DNA of 64,000 nt from CALBPI01 sp039033995. GTDB lineage: Bacteria > Pseudomonadota > Gammaproteobacteria > Steroidobacterales > Woeseiaceae. The stretch spans positions 1 through 64,000 of the forward strand of contig JBCCBP010000017.1 of assembly GCA_039033995.1 (NCBI GenBank). The letters are read 5' to 3'. Below, in pieces: positions 7,754 to 17,938 of the stretch. Both the position numbers and the translations under genes were made by a program. The stretch's first letter is position 1. The number at the start of each line of letters is the position of its first letter. Below the pieces are notes generated by a model. It saw only the letters and a list, made by a program, of their open reading frames with translations, had not been told where the DNA came from and made no database searches.

Positions 7754-8027
7754 CGTCGCTTCTCCAAGTGAGGCAGATTATGTTCGCTAGCCTAGCTAGG
7801 GATCACGCTGTCGGGTGTGCGTCAGGTCACGCTTTTGGCTTGTCAAACCATCGTCAGGGAGGGGGCGTGTCGTACGTCAAAGAATCGCGAAAAAGCTCGC
7901 AATTTCCATAATTTGGCGTTTAAAAGGGCGGGCCGATCCAGTAAAATCCGGATTGGTCGCTAAGGCCATACACCCCACAACAAATGCTAGTGATCGAACC
8001 GCTGGGACGCGGTGGAACTGACATAAC

Positions 8028-10883
8028 ATGAGCAAAGAACTCCAAGCGCTGATTCAGGGCACCCCTCTGAATGGCGCGAACGCCGCGATTATCGAGCAAT
8101 TGTACGAAGATTATCTCGATGACCCGAAATCGGTACCCGCTTCCTGGCAGGGCTACTTCTCTAGCCTGATCAACGGCGCCGACCGCTTTTCCGAGATCGC
8201 GCATGGCCCGATTGTCGATGCGCTGAAACAACAGGCGAAACTGCGGTCGACGCAGACGGGCAAGCGCTCGCAACGCGCCGTTGCCGGCACTACGAACGAA
8301 AAACAGGCCGCGGTTTCGCGATTGATTCAGGTCTACGCGCTGCGCGGTCACCAGATCGCCGACATCGACCCGCTGGGGTTGATGCACAGAGAAGAGCCTC
8401 GCGTGTTGCAGTTCGACTTTCTGGGGTTAGACAAAACCGACCTCGATAACGAGTTTTACACTGGCGGGCTTGCCGGCACCGGGCATAAACGGATGAAGCT
8501 CCGGGATATCATCAGCCTGCTGCGCAGCATTTATTGCGGCACCACAGGCGCGGAGTTTGCTCATGTCTCTCGATCGCGCGAACGACTATGGCTGCGAGAG
8601 CAATTTGAGGCGCTGATTCGGAAACCTTTCACAGCAAAAGAGCAGCGCTGGTTGCTCAAGCAGCTTACTCGGGCCGAGACGCTCGAGCGCTATCTACACA
8701 CGCGCTATGTTGGACAAAAGCGGTTCTCGCTGGAGGGCGGCGAAAGTCTGATCCCGATGCTGGACGAATTGGTGCAGGCGGGTGGTGCGGCCGGCATCAA
8801 AGAATTGGTCATCGGCATGGCCCACCGCGGGCGCATCAATGTTCTGGTGAACGTGCTAGGCAAGGCGCCGCAAGATCTGTTCTCGGAGTTCGAAGGTACC
8901 TATAACCTCGACGAGATGACGGGCTCCGGCGATGTGAAATACCACAAGGGCTTTTCGGCGGATATGAAAACAGCAGGCGGCAACGTGCATTTGTCGCTGG
9001 CCTTCAACCCGTCGCACCTCGAAATTGTGAACCCCGTCGTCGAGGGCTCTGTGCGTGCGCGACAACTGCGACGAGGCGATCATGAGGGCACCACGATTCT
9101 GCCTATTTTGATTCATGGCGACGCGGCGTTCGCCGGGCAAGGTGTGGTGACCGAAACGTTCCAGATGTCACAACTGCCGGCTTTCCGTACCGGTGGTACC
9201 GTCCACATCGTCATCAACAACCAGATCGGTTTCACAACGAGCGACCCTCAGGATGCACGGTCCACGCCGTATTGCAGCGATGTGGCGAAGATGATCGAAG
9301 CGCCGATCTTCCATGTCAATGGCGACGACCCGGAGGCGGTCATTCGCGTGACCCGTCTGGCACTCGATTACCGTCAGAAATACGGTAAAGACGTCGTTAT
9401 CGATCTCGTTTGTTATCGCCGCTTAGGTCACAACGAAGCGGATGAGCCCGCCGCGACACAGCCACAGATGTACGCGAAGATTCGCAGCCACAAAACGACG
9501 CGCGAACGATATGCCGAATCTCTGATGTCCGCGGGTGTCATGAGCCAAGAGGACGTCAACGGTTTAATTGAGCGCTACCGCGCGCGACTCGATGACGGCC
9601 GACCGGTGCCGCGTGCGCTGCTCGGTATGATCGGCAACGAATACACGATCGATTGGTCGCCCTACATTACCGGCGATCTGCTCAGTGCGGCTGACACCGG
9701 TGTCGACCTCGATCGCGTCAATGGGCTCGGCAAGATGCTGCTGAATCTGCCGGACGACCTGACATTGCATTCTCGTGTCGACCGCATCATGGCCGCGCGC
9801 CACAAAATGCTGGCTGGCGAACAGGATATGGACTGGGGCTTTGCCGAGACCATGGCGTATGCGACGTTGCTCGAAGATGGTTTCGATGTGCGTCTTACGG
9901 GCCAGGATAGCGGGCGAGGCACCTTCTTCCATAGACATGCGGTGCTGCACGCGCAAGGTGAAGATCGCGAGTACATTCCGTTGCAGCATTTGGTCAATCG
10001 ACCAGCGGCATTCACTGTTACTGATTCCTTCTTGTCGGAAGAAGCCGTCATGGGCTTCGAGTATGGTTTTGCAACCACGGAGCCACGCACGCTGGTGATT
10101 TGGGAGGGCCAGTTTGGCGATTTCGCGAATGGGGCACAGGTTGTTATCGATCAGTTCATCAGTTCAGGCGAGTCGAAGTGGGGTCGTTTGTGCGGTCTGA
10201 CTCTCTTCCTGCCACACGGATATGAAGGCCAGGGGCCGGAACACTCGTCTGCACGCCTCGAGCGTTTCCTGCAACTGTGCGCGGAGCACAATATGCAGGT
10301 CTGCGTGCCGTCGACACCGGCTCAGATGTTCCATATGCTCCGACGTCAGATGGTGCGCCCAGTGCGTAAGCCGCTGATCGTGATGACACCGAAGAGCCTG
10401 CTGCGACACAAGCTCTCCGTGTCGCCGCTGTCAGACCTTTCAGAAGGCCGATTCCATACGGTCATCGACGAAATCGACGACCTTGATCGCAGCGCTGTCA
10501 AACGCGTCGTTTTCTGCAGCGGAAAAGTCTACTTCGACTTGCTGGAGCGTCGGCGGGCGGAGGAAATCCAAGACGTCGCGATCGTGCGAATCGAGCAAAT
10601 CTATCCTTTCCCGATCGATGAATTTGCGGAAGCACTGGTGAGTTACCCGAATGCTGAGACTATCGTCTGGTGTCAGGAAGAGCCGCGCAATCAGGGCGCG
10701 TGGTACCAGATTCGTCATCGCCTGCAGCAGCCGCTGCGCAGCCGACACTCATTACATTACGCAGGTCCTGTAAGTGCGGCGGCTCCGGCCGTGGGTATTC
10801 CGGCCATGCACAGCAAGATTCAGAAAGCACTGGTGGAGTCTGCGCTGGGTATCACGCAGCTAATCGACGAAACCGACCTATAA
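8028..10883 (+). CDS. sucA: 2-oxoglutarate dehydrogenase E1 component
   Basis: A 951-residue thiamine-diphosphate decarboxylase that starts the oxidative decarboxylation of 2-oxoglutarate to succinyl-CoA. The N-terminal segment, ALRGHQIADIDPLG (about residues 104-117), the active-site region GMAHRGRINVL (about 263-273), the ThDP-binding GDAAFAGQGVV (about 364-374) and LIDLVCYRRLGHNEADEP-type sequence are all as in the family. The length is close to E. coli SucA (933). It opens a sucA-sucB-lpdA operon; the succinate dehydrogenase genes that often precede it are not here. GGTGGA lies about ten bases before the ATG. Confidence 0.98.
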   Translation: MSKELQALIQGTPLNGANAAIIEQLYEDYLDDPKSVPASWQGYFSSLINGADRFSEIAHGPIVDALKQQAKLRSTQTGKRSQRAVAGTTNEKQAAVSRLIQVYALRGHQIADIDPLGLMHREEPRVLQFDFLGLDKTDLDNEFYTGGLAGTGHKRMKLRDIISLLRSIYCGTTGAEFAHVSRSRERLWLREQFEALIRKPFTAKEQRWLLKQLTRAETLERYLHTRYVGQKRFSLEGGESLIPMLDELVQAGGAAGIKELVIGMAHRGRINVLVNVLGKAPQDLFSEFEGTYNLDEMTGSGDVKYHKGFSADMKTAGGNVHLSLAFNPSHLEIVNPVVEGSVRARQLRRGDHEGTTILPILIHGDAAFAGQGVVTETFQMSQLPAFRTGGTVHIVINNQIGFTTSDPQDARSTPYCSDVAKMIEAPIFHVNGDDPEAVIRVTRLALDYRQKYGKDVVIDLVCYRRLGHNEADEPAATQPQMYAKIRSHKTTRERYAESLMSAGVMSQEDVNGLIERYRARLDDGRPVPRALLGMIGNEYTIDWSPYITGDLLSAADTGVDLDRVNGLGKMLLNLPDDLTLHSRVDRIMAARHKMLAGEQDMDWGFAETMAYATLLEDGFDVRLTGQDSGRGTFFHRHAVLHAQGEDREYIPLQHLVNRPAAFTVTDSFLSEEAVMGFEYGFATTEPRTLVIWEGQFGDFANGAQVVIDQFISSGESKWGRLCGLTLFLPHGYEGQGPEHSSARLERFLQLCAEHNMQVCVPSTPAQMFHMLRRQMVRPVRKPLIVMTPKSLLRHKLSVSPLSDLSEGRFHTVIDEIDDLDRSAVKRVVFCSGKVYFDLLERRRAEEIQDVAIVRIEQIYPFPIDEFAEALVSYPNAETIVWCQEEPRNQGAWYQIRHRLQQPLRSRHSLHYAGPVSAAAPAVGIPAMHSKIQKALVESALGITQLIDETDL

Positions 10884-10947
10884 ACCCGACATTACACCGT
10901 GCGAAACCTGTTCGCGCAGCAACCCGAATCCAACGAAGAGAACGACC

Positions 10948-12180
10948 ATGTCAACCGAAGTAAAAGTACCGCAATTGCCCGAGTCGGTGGCGGACGCCAC
11001 GCTGGTGTCCTGGCACAAGCAACCTGGCGATACCGTCCGTCGCGACGAAAACCTGGTGGATTTGGAGACGGATAAGGTAGTCCTTGAGGTGCCTTGCCCA
11101 GTCGACGGCACGTTGAAGGAGATCAAGCAAGCCGATGGCGCGACAGTCGTCAGTGGCGACTTGCTGGCGGTTGTGGAGGCGGGCGAGGTTGCCGATGCGC
11201 CAGCACCAGCAGAAACATCGGACGAGCCGGCAGCCAAAGCCGATTCGCCTGCGCCAGTCGCCGAACCCGAGACATCATCGAGCGGTGGGAAGGATAGCGG
11301 CAAGTTGAGCCCGGCCGTACGGCGGTTGGTAGAAGAGCATGATCTCGACCCGGCGCGCATCAAGGGCACGGGTCGGGACGGTCGTATTTCGAAAGCGGAT
11401 GTGATGCACCATCTCGAGAGTGGCGACGACAATGCCGCGGAAGACGCCAGTGGTGCGAGTGTTGGCAGCAGTGTCGCCGCACGCACGGAGCGCCGAGTGC
11501 CGATGACCCGCCTGCGTGCCACGATTGCCAAGCGCATGGTCGAGGCGCAACACAATGCGGCGATGCTGACGACCTTCAATGAAGTTGATCTCACCGAAGT
11601 CATCGCGCTTCGCGCGCGTTACAAAGATGCATTTACTGACACACATGGCGTCAAGCTGGGCTTCATGTCGTTTTTCGTGCGTGCTGCGGTGGAAGCGCTG
11701 CGCAAATTCCCGTTGGTGAACGCATCGATCGACGGCAATGAGATCGTCTACCACGACTATCAGGACATCGGCATTGCCGTATCGACCGATCGTGGTTTGC
11801 TCGTACCGGTATTGCGCGATGCGGGCTTGATGTCGTTCGCCGATATCGAAAAAGGTATTGCGGCCTATGGCCAAAAGGCACGGGAGGGTAACATCGGGAT
11901 CGACGACCTGACCGGCGGCACATTTACGATCACCAACGGCGGCATCTTTGGTTCAATGATGTCAACGCCTATCCTGAATCCGCCGCAGACCGGTATTCTC
12001 GGCATGCACTCGATCATGGATCGCCCCGTCGCTATCAATGGCCAAGTTGAGATTCGTAAGATGATGTATCTCGCCCTGTCTTATGACCACCGTATCATCG
12101 ACGGCAAAGAGGCTGTGCAGTTTGTCGTGACGATCAAGAATGCCCTGGAAGACCCGGGTCGCTTGCTGTTGCAGGTATAA
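10948..12180 (+). CDS. sucB: dihydrolipoyllysine succinyltransferase (E2) of 2-oxoglutarate dehydrogenase
   Basis: A 410-residue core subunit of the 2-oxoglutarate dehydrogenase complex. The lipoyl domain (residues 1-77) carries ETDKVVLEV with the lipoylated lysine near residue 43. An Ala/Pro-rich linker follows (about 80-110), then the peripheral-subunit-binding domain (SPAVRRLVEEHDLDPARIKGT begins near 116), and the catalytic domain ending with the acyltransferase histidine in LSYDHRIIDGKEA (about 381). A 64-base gap separates it from sucA. The sequence is typical of SucB rather than AceF because there is only one lipoyl domain. Confidence 0.97.
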   Translation: MSTEVKVPQLPESVADATLVSWHKQPGDTVRRDENLVDLETDKVVLEVPCPVDGTLKEIKQADGATVVSGDLLAVVEAGEVADAPAPAETSDEPAAKADSPAPVAEPETSSSGGKDSGKLSPAVRRLVEEHDLDPARIKGTGRDGRISKADVMHHLESGDDNAAEDASGASVGSSVAARTERRVPMTRLRATIAKRMVEAQHNAAMLTTFNEVDLTEVIALRARYKDAFTDTHGVKLGFMSFFVRAAVEALRKFPLVNASIDGNEIVYHDYQDIGIAVSTDRGLLVPVLRDAGLMSFADIEKGIAAYGQKAREGNIGIDDLTGGTFTITNGGIFGSMMSTPILNPPQTGILGMHSIMDRPVAINGQVEIRKMMYLALSYDHRIIDGKEAVQFVVTIKNALEDPGRLLLQV

Positions 12181-12243
12181 GACCCCATATCCTCAATATC
12201 TAACGAATTGGTGGCGATCAACGACCGCCCAGTGGGACACATT

Positions 12244-13671
12244 ATGAGCGAACAATACGACGTCATCGTCATCGGCGGCGGACCGGCGGGATACCCGGCA
12301 GCTATTCGTGCAGCGCAACACGGCATGAGCGTTGCGTGCATCGATAACTGGAAGAACTATGACGGCAGCCACGCTTTTGGCGGCACCTGCCTTAACGCCG
12401 GTTGCATACCGTCCAAGGCGTTATTGGAATCATCCGAGCTGATGCATCGCGCGCAGCACGAATTCGCGAGTCACGGCATCTCGGCCGACAATATTGCGCT
12501 CGACCTTGCCGCGATGCAGAAACGCAAAGCTGGAATTGTCAGCCAGTTGACGGGCGGTATCAGCGCATTGTTCAAATCGAACAAGGTCACGGGGTTGCGC
12601 GGACATGGCAAGCTGCTCGCGAACAACAAGGTTGAGTTCTCGCCCGCGGATGGCGAGCCCGAAACACTGACCGCCAAGCATGTCATTCTTGCGTCTGGCT
12701 CGCAGCCGATTGAGTTGCCGTCTATGCCGTTTGACGGCAAACACATCGTCGATTCCTGGGGTGCGCTGGAATTCGACGCCGTGCCGAAGAAGCTTGGCGT
12801 GATCGGTGCCGGTGTCATCGGGCTGGAACTCGGCAGCGTGTGGAGCCGGTTGGGATCCGAAGTCACAGTGCTGGAGGCCATGCCCGACTTCCTGGCCATG
12901 GTCGATCGCCAGATTGCGAAAGATGCTGAGCGCCAGTTCCGCAAACAGGGACTCGACATCAAACTGAGTGCGCGTGTTTCATCGGCCAAGGTGTCTCGTG
13001 GCAAAGTTAAAGTTGCCTACGAAGACAAAGACGGTGAGCAGTCGATGACATTTGATCGTCTGGTCGTCGCTGTGGGTCGACGTCCGTTCACCGAGAATCT
13101 GTTTGCGGACGATACGGGGATCACGGTCGATGAGCGAGGCTTTATCGAAGTCGACGACGAATGTCGCACGAAGGTGCCGAACGTGTATGCGGTCGGTGAC
13201 TGCGTTCGCGGGCCGATGTTGGCGCACAAGGGTACTGAAGAGGGCGTGATGGCGGCAGACTTGATCGCCGGCGAAGTCGCCGAGGTTAACTACAACGTGA
13301 TCCCGTCAGTGGTCTACACGGCGCCAGAAATTGCCTGGGTGGGTTTGACGGAAGAACAGGCGCGGGAAGCGGGTAAGGACATCAAGACCGGAACCTTCCC
13401 ATTTGCCGCCAGTGGACGTGCCAAAGCGATGGAGCAAGCGTCCGGTATGGTAAAGATCGTCAGCAGCAATGACGACGACGAGATCCTCGGCGTGCACATC
13501 ATTGGGCCGATGGCCGGTGAGCTCATTGGCGAGCTGGTCTTGGCAATGGAATTCCGCGCGAGCACGGAAGACATTCAACGCACCGTACACGCGCATCCGA
13601 CGCTGTCGGAAGCTGTGCACGAAGCATCGCTGAGCGCCGACAAACGTGCGTTACACGCGATCAATCGTTAG
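12244..13671 (+). CDS. lpdA: dihydrolipoyl dehydrogenase (E3)
   Basis: A 475-residue FAD flavoprotein that reoxidises the dihydrolipoyl arm of E2 using NAD+. It shows the FAD motif VIGGGPAGYPAA (about residues 9-20), the redox disulfide GTCLNAGCIPSK (about 44-55), the NAD-binding GAGVIGLELGSVW (about 188-200), and the catalytic HAHPTLSEA near the C-terminus. The frame is open from 12208, but the ATG at 12244 gives the standard MSEQYDVIVIGGG start. It is the last gene of the suc operon, so this E3 is probably dedicated to, or at least induced with, 2-oxoglutarate dehydrogenase. Confidence 0.97.
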   Translation: MSEQYDVIVIGGGPAGYPAAIRAAQHGMSVACIDNWKNYDGSHAFGGTCLNAGCIPSKALLESSELMHRAQHEFASHGISADNIALDLAAMQKRKAGIVSQLTGGISALFKSNKVTGLRGHGKLLANNKVEFSPADGEPETLTAKHVILASGSQPIELPSMPFDGKHIVDSWGALEFDAVPKKLGVIGAGVIGLELGSVWSRLGSEVTVLEAMPDFLAMVDRQIAKDAERQFRKQGLDIKLSARVSSAKVSRGKVKVAYEDKDGEQSMTFDRLVVAVGRRPFTENLFADDTGITVDERGFIEVDDECRTKVPNVYAVGDCVRGPMLAHKGTEEGVMAADLIAGEVAEVNYNVIPSVVYTAPEIAWVGLTEEQAREAGKDIKTGTFPFAASGRAKAMEQASGMVKIVSSNDDDEILGVHIIGPMAGELIGELVLAMEFRASTEDIQRTVHAHPTLSEAVHEASLSADKRALHAINR

Positions 13672-13760
13672 CGCGCAGACCACACACACCAAAGACATAG
13701 TACTACGTGCTCACGGTGATATCTTCGTCACCGGCCGGGTAGGACTGCTATGCGCTTGCC

Positions 13761-15890
13761 TCAGGATTGGCGTTCTACCCGCACAACGCCGGCTACTTGC
13801 GACAGTTTGGTGAGTGCGCGACTCAGACTATCCAGACCGTCGACCTCGGTGTGCAGCTGGACGATGGCGCGTAACGTCTTGCGATTCACTTTGGAAGAAT
13901 TACCAAGAATGCGAACATTTTCGTCATTCAACACACCACTGAGATCTTTCAGTAGTCCGTTTCGGTCCGATGCCTCAATACGAATGCTGACCGGGTAGCG
14001 CGCTTCCTTGTCGCTGCGCCACGCGACCTCGATCAGGCGCTCGGGCGCTTTGCTACCCAGTCGCTGCAACGCACTGCAACGCTGCGTGTGTACCGAAATG
14101 CCACGGCCTTGCGTGATATACCCCTGGATCGGCTCCGGTGGCACGGGATTACAACACCGTGCGAAGTGGGTCATGACCGAGTCGGTGCCGTCGACCAGCA
14201 CGGCACCACGTCCGCTCGGTTTGTGTTTGCGGCTACGTTTTTGTTTGGGCTGCTCCTGGTCCGCCGGCGCGATCAATTTCTGCGCCGCATGGAAAACTGC
14301 AGCCGATGTAATGTCACCGACGCCGAGCGCGATACAAAGGCCATCAACGTCGTCGTAGCCCATGTGTGTGGCGAGTTTCGCGATTGGCAGATCCCGGATA
14401 TTCATACGCTGCAGTTCGCGCTCGAGGTGGTCGCGCCCTTGCTTGCGGTTGATTTCTTTGTCTTGTTGGCGGAACCAACTGCGCACCTTGGTACGGCTGC
14501 GCGCTGAGGCGAGGAAGCCGCTACGCGGCGACAGCCAGTCTCTGCTCGGGTTCGGCTCTTTCGCGGTGATAATCTCGATGCGGTCGCCGTTGCGAATCTG
14601 GTAGGTCAGATTGACGATGCGCCCGTTGGCTTTGGCGCCCCGACAGCGATGACCGATCTGTGTGTGTACCTGGTAGGCGAAATCGAGTGGTGTCGCACCC
14701 GCGGGTAGGTCGATGATGTCGCCGCGTGGTGTGATGGCGTAGACCCGGTCGCTGAATACGCCGTCACTAAGGCTGTCGAGCATATCGGCGCTACCGGCTT
14801 CATTGCCTTCGAGCAATTGCCGCAACCACGCGATTTTTTGCTCGAACGCACTGCTGCTGGTGCCGCCTTCTTTGTAGCGCCAGTGGGCAGCAACACCGAG
14901 TTCTGCCTGAGCGTGCATATCCTCGGTGCGTATCTGGATTTCGAGCGGGCGACCCTCGGGCCCGAACACGGCCGTGTGTAGCGATTGGTAGTTATTGCCT
15001 TTCGGGTTGGCAATGTAGTCGTCAAATTCCTCGCGAATGTAGGGCCAGCGGTTGTGTACGACGCCGAGTGCGGTATAGCACGCCGTGACCGTGTCTACGA
15101 TGATGCGCACAGCGCGAATATCGAACAGATCATCAACCGACACATTTTTTCGCTGCAACTTACGATAGATAGAGAAAATGTGCTTAGGCCGCCCCGATAC
15201 CTTGGCGTCCAGACCGGCGTCGCCCAATAGTGTCAGTAGCTCGTTGCGGGCATCTGCGATGTAACGTTCGCGTTCGTTGCGACGTTCATCCAGTTGCTTC
15301 GCGATGGCCTTGTAGTCGGCCGGTTGCAGAAACCGAAACGCAAAGTCTTCCAGTTCCCATTTCAGTTGCCAGATGCCCAGACGGTTGGCAAGTGGTGCAA
15401 AAATTTCGCGGGTATCCCGCGCCAGCATTTGCTGCTCTTCCACCGATGCCTCACGCGCCGCACGCAGGTCGCAAAGCTGCAGCGCCAGCCTGACGATGAC
15501 CAGGCGATAGTCGTTGACAACCGCCAGCAACATGCGACGCAACCCTTCCGACTGTGCTTCCGGCAAGCGCTCGCCCGGAAGCCATTGGCCCGGTAAGGAA
15601 AAGTCTAGCAGTGTCACTAATTCGCGACAGTGTGCTGCGATCGTCTTGCCCGCGTGTTTTTCTACGAAATTCAGTGACACCGCCTCGGCACGCAAGAATG
15701 GCGCGAGCGAGGCGCAGTCCAGCATGGTCGCGTCGAGACCGAGGCCCACCGCAACTTCGCGAACGGCACTCGATAATGCCGTGAGGTCGGGGTCGTCTGT
15801 CTGTGCGTGCAAACGGTCATGCCAGACTGGCGCGTTAGCTTCGCCGGCGGCATGTCCCTTTGGTAGCTCTTGTCGTGGATGCTGTGGCAT
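13761..15890 (-). CDS. relA: GTP pyrophosphokinase (stringent response ppGpp synthetase)
   Basis: A 709-residue RelA. The N-terminal hydrolase-like domain lacks the HD pair of SpoT, so it should be synthetase-only. The synthetase domain has KHIFSIYRKLQRK and DLFDIRAVRIIV (about residues 235-265) and GNNYQSLHTAV. A TGS domain (about 380-440, VYAITPRGDIIDLPAGAT) and a C-terminal ACT domain with a zinc-finger-like CC (THFARCCNPVPP) follow. The frame is open to 16019; I prefer the ATG at 15890 (MPQHPRQEL). It converges with lpdA with no obvious terminator between them. The usual downstream mazG is instead at 48635. Confidence 0.95.
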   Translation of the reverse strand: MPQHPRQELPKGHAAGEANAPVWHDRLHAQTDDPDLTALSSAVREVAVGLGLDATMLDCASLAPFLRAEAVSLNFVEKHAGKTIAAHCRELVTLLDFSLPGQWLPGERLPEAQSEGLRRMLLAVVNDYRLVIVRLALQLCDLRAAREASVEEQQMLARDTREIFAPLANRLGIWQLKWELEDFAFRFLQPADYKAIAKQLDERRNERERYIADARNELLTLLGDAGLDAKVSGRPKHIFSIYRKLQRKNVSVDDLFDIRAVRIIVDTVTACYTALGVVHNRWPYIREEFDDYIANPKGNNYQSLHTAVFGPEGRPLEIQIRTEDMHAQAELGVAAHWRYKEGGTSSSAFEQKIAWLRQLLEGNEAGSADMLDSLSDGVFSDRVYAITPRGDIIDLPAGATPLDFAYQVHTQIGHRCRGAKANGRIVNLTYQIRNGDRIEIITAKEPNPSRDWLSPRSGFLASARSRTKVRSWFRQQDKEINRKQGRDHLERELQRMNIRDLPIAKLATHMGYDDVDGLCIALGVGDITSAAVFHAAQKLIAPADQEQPKQKRSRKHKPSGRGAVLVDGTDSVMTHFARCCNPVPPEPIQGYITQGRGISVHTQRCSALQRLGSKAPERLIEVAWRSDKEARYPVSIRIEASDRNGLLKDLSGVLNDENVRILGNSSKVNRKTLRAIVQLHTEVDGLDSLSRALTKLSQVAGVVRVERQS

Positions 15891-16055
15891 TCGCCTGCCA
15901 ATGTCCTCTTGAAAACCGGGCAGATTGCACGCCCGATAACCGGTATCATAACCAAAACGGGAGCGTTGTCGTCGCCTGAACCAATTTGTAGACGACGGGT
16001 CGCACACACTGACAGACAACGGAACTGGATTAAGCCAGAAATCAGGAGAATGACA

Positions 16056-16634
16056 ATGACCAGACTTCGTATTCGTAGTGCAGGTTCGCTCGTGCTGACA
16101 CTTGCTCTAGCGCTCACTGCCACGGGCCATGCTGCGGAACTTGATTTGAATTTGAATGACGATGCGGCGCGTCTCAGTTTCGCCAGCGATATCACCGCGC
16201 GCAATCTTCGGTTCGACCTGGGCTGGTTGCATCACCAGGATCGTGGCGATGTCGTCAATGTCGGACTGCACCTGACCGGTGAGGCATCGCCTGGCGCTAA
16301 CCCCGTCATCGGTGGTCTCGGTGGCAAAATTTTTGTGATCGATCCGGATGCGCTCAATGTCGATGCAGTGGTACTCGGGATTGGCGGATACCTCCGGTAT
16401 ACGATGCCCCAGTACGATCGGATCAATGTCTACGCGCATGCCTACATTGCACCGGATGTATTGTCGTTCGGCGATGGAGACCGCTTCCATGAAGTCGAGG
16501 CGCGCATCGGCTACAACGTATTGCGAGAAGCGGATGTCTATATCGGCTTGCGAAACATCAGCGCCAATTTTGATAACGGTGCCGAGTTGACCGTCGATAC
16601 CGGTTTGATCGCGGGTATTCAATTGCGCTTTTAA
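16056..16634 (+). CDS. YfaZ family outer-membrane protein
   Basis: A 192-residue predicted outer-membrane barrel. A signal peptide covers residues 1-24 (cleavage after GHAA), and alternating strands end in a C-terminal phenylalanine (IQLRF). The pattern of an early AELDLNLNDDAARLS strand, a GGLGGKIFVID strand and YIGLRNI near the end matches the YfaZ porin-like family. The start is the ATG at 16056: AGGAG lies seven bases before it, too close to the ATG at 16050. The function in the family is not established; it may be a small porin or a structural barrel. Confidence 0.75.
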   Translation: MTRLRIRSAGSLVLTLALALTATGHAAELDLNLNDDAARLSFASDITARNLRFDLGWLHHQDRGDVVNVGLHLTGEASPGANPVIGGLGGKIFVIDPDALNVDAVVLGIGGYLRYTMPQYDRINVYAHAYIAPDVLSFGDGDRFHEVEARIGYNVLREADVYIGLRNISANFDNGAELTVDTGLIAGIQLRF

Positions 16635-16666
16635 GTGCGACTGGACAGGACGAGACAGGAACGAAC

Positions 16667-17413
16667 ATGGCAGGACATAGCAAATGGGCGAATATCCAAC
16701 ATCGCAAAGGCGCCCAGGATAAGAAACGCGGTAAATTGTTCACGAAGCTGATCCGTGAAATAACGGTTGCGGCGCGCATGGGTGGTGGCGATATCGATGC
16801 CAACCCACGGTTACGACTGGCCATCGACAAAGCTAAAGCGCAAAGCATGCCAAAGGACAATATCGAGCGTGCGGTCAAACGCGGTGCGGGCGAGTTGGAT
16901 GGCGCGGACTACATTGAAATTCGCTACGAGGGCTATGGACCTGGTGGTACCGCAGTGATGGTCGATTGCATGACCGACAATCGCAATCGTACGGTTGCGG
17001 AAGTCCGTCACGCGTTCTCCAAATTCGGTGGTAACCTCGGCGCGGATGGCTCAGTCGCTTACCTGTTCCATCATGTGGGCTTGCTCAACTATCCGGCGGG
17101 CAGCGATGAGGACGCGGTGATGGAAGCGGCAATTGAGGCTGGCGCGGAGGATGTCATCGTCAGCGATGATCGCTCGATCGAGGTGATCACCGAGCCGCCG
17201 GAGTTTGAGCAGGTCAGGGACGCGATGGTTGCGGCGGCTTTGCCGCCAGAAAACGCCGAGGTAACGATGCGGGCAGAAACCGCCTCTGAGCTCGGTCGCA
17301 AAGAAGCGGAGTCGATGATCAAGTTGCTGGATACGCTGGAAGATCTCGACGACGTGCAGAACGTCTACAGTAACGCGGATATCTCGGAAGAGATCCTCGC
17401 TGAGATTGCGTAG
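16667..17413 (+). CDS. yebC: YebC/PmpR family protein (translation factor or regulator)
   Basis: A 248-residue protein with the invariant MAGHSKWANIQHRKGAQDKK-type start and the family's three-domain length. YebC proteins were long annotated as DNA-binding regulators and more recently linked to relief of ribosome stalling. The gene lies directly before ruvC: its TAG stop and the ruvC ATG are adjacent, the order seen in many gammaproteobacteria, so the four genes yebC-ruvC-ruvA-ruvB should form one transcript. Confidence 0.97.
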   Translation: MAGHSKWANIQHRKGAQDKKRGKLFTKLIREITVAARMGGGDIDANPRLRLAIDKAKAQSMPKDNIERAVKRGAGELDGADYIEIRYEGYGPGGTAVMVDCMTDNRNRTVAEVRHAFSKFGGNLGADGSVAYLFHHVGLLNYPAGSDEDAVMEAAIEAGAEDVIVSDDRSIEVITEPPEFEQVRDAMVAAALPPENAEVTMRAETASELGRKEAESMIKLLDTLEDLDDVQNVYSNADISEEILAEIA

Positions 17414-17938
17414 ATGACGCAGCGCCCGGCCATACGAATCATGGGCATCGACCCGGGTTCGAGAGTCACCGGTTTTGGTGTCATCGATGCGGTCGGCAGT
17501 GATTTCCAGTTCGTCGCGGCGGGCTGCATACGCTGTGGTGATGGCGAGTTCAACGATCGGCTGCGACGAATCTACGAACAGACAGGCGCATTGCTGCGCG
17601 AATGGCAGCCGCAGCAGATGGCGGTGGAGCAAGTATTTGTCAGCCAGAATGCCGGCTCAGCGCTCAAACTGGGTGCGGCGAGATCCGCCGCGATTTGTGC
17701 CGGTTTCGAGTGGCAGCAAGTGACGCTCGCGGAGTATGCACCGCGCCAGATCAAGCAGGCCGTGACCGGCACAGGCGGCGCGGATAAGGCCCAGGTGCAA
17801 CATATGATCAAGGCGCTGCTAAAAATAACCGGTGACTTACAAGCCGATGCGGCCGATGCGCTCGCGGTGGCGGTGTGTCACGGCAACAGCCAGCGTCTGA
17901 ATCGCCGGCTGGCTAAAGCGATGGCGGGGTCTGCATGA
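17414..17938 (+). CDS. ruvC: Holliday junction resolvase RuvC
   Basis: A 174-residue endonuclease that cuts Holliday junctions in recombinational repair. The catalytic acidic residues can be seen: Asp in MGIDPGSRVTGFGV (about residue 11), Glu in AVEQVFVSQNAGSALKLG (about 71), and the C-terminal DAADALAVAVCH pair (about 142-145). The start codon abuts the yebC stop, and the last bases overlap the ruvA start (ATGA), so translation is probably coupled. Confidence 0.98.
   Translation: MTQRPAIRIMGIDPGSRVTGFGVIDAVGSDFQFVAAGCIRCGDGEFNDRLRRIYEQTGALLREWQPQQMAVEQVFVSQNAGSALKLGAARSAAICAGFEWQQVTLAEYAPRQIKQAVTGTGGADKAQVQHMIKALLKITGDLQADAADALAVAVCHGNSQRLNRRLAKAMAGSA

Noticed and set aside
10878..11603. 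241-codon minus-strand frame opposite sucB
   Set aside because: sucB is unambiguous; the Ser/Ala/Thr-rich translation is typical of an antisense shadow.
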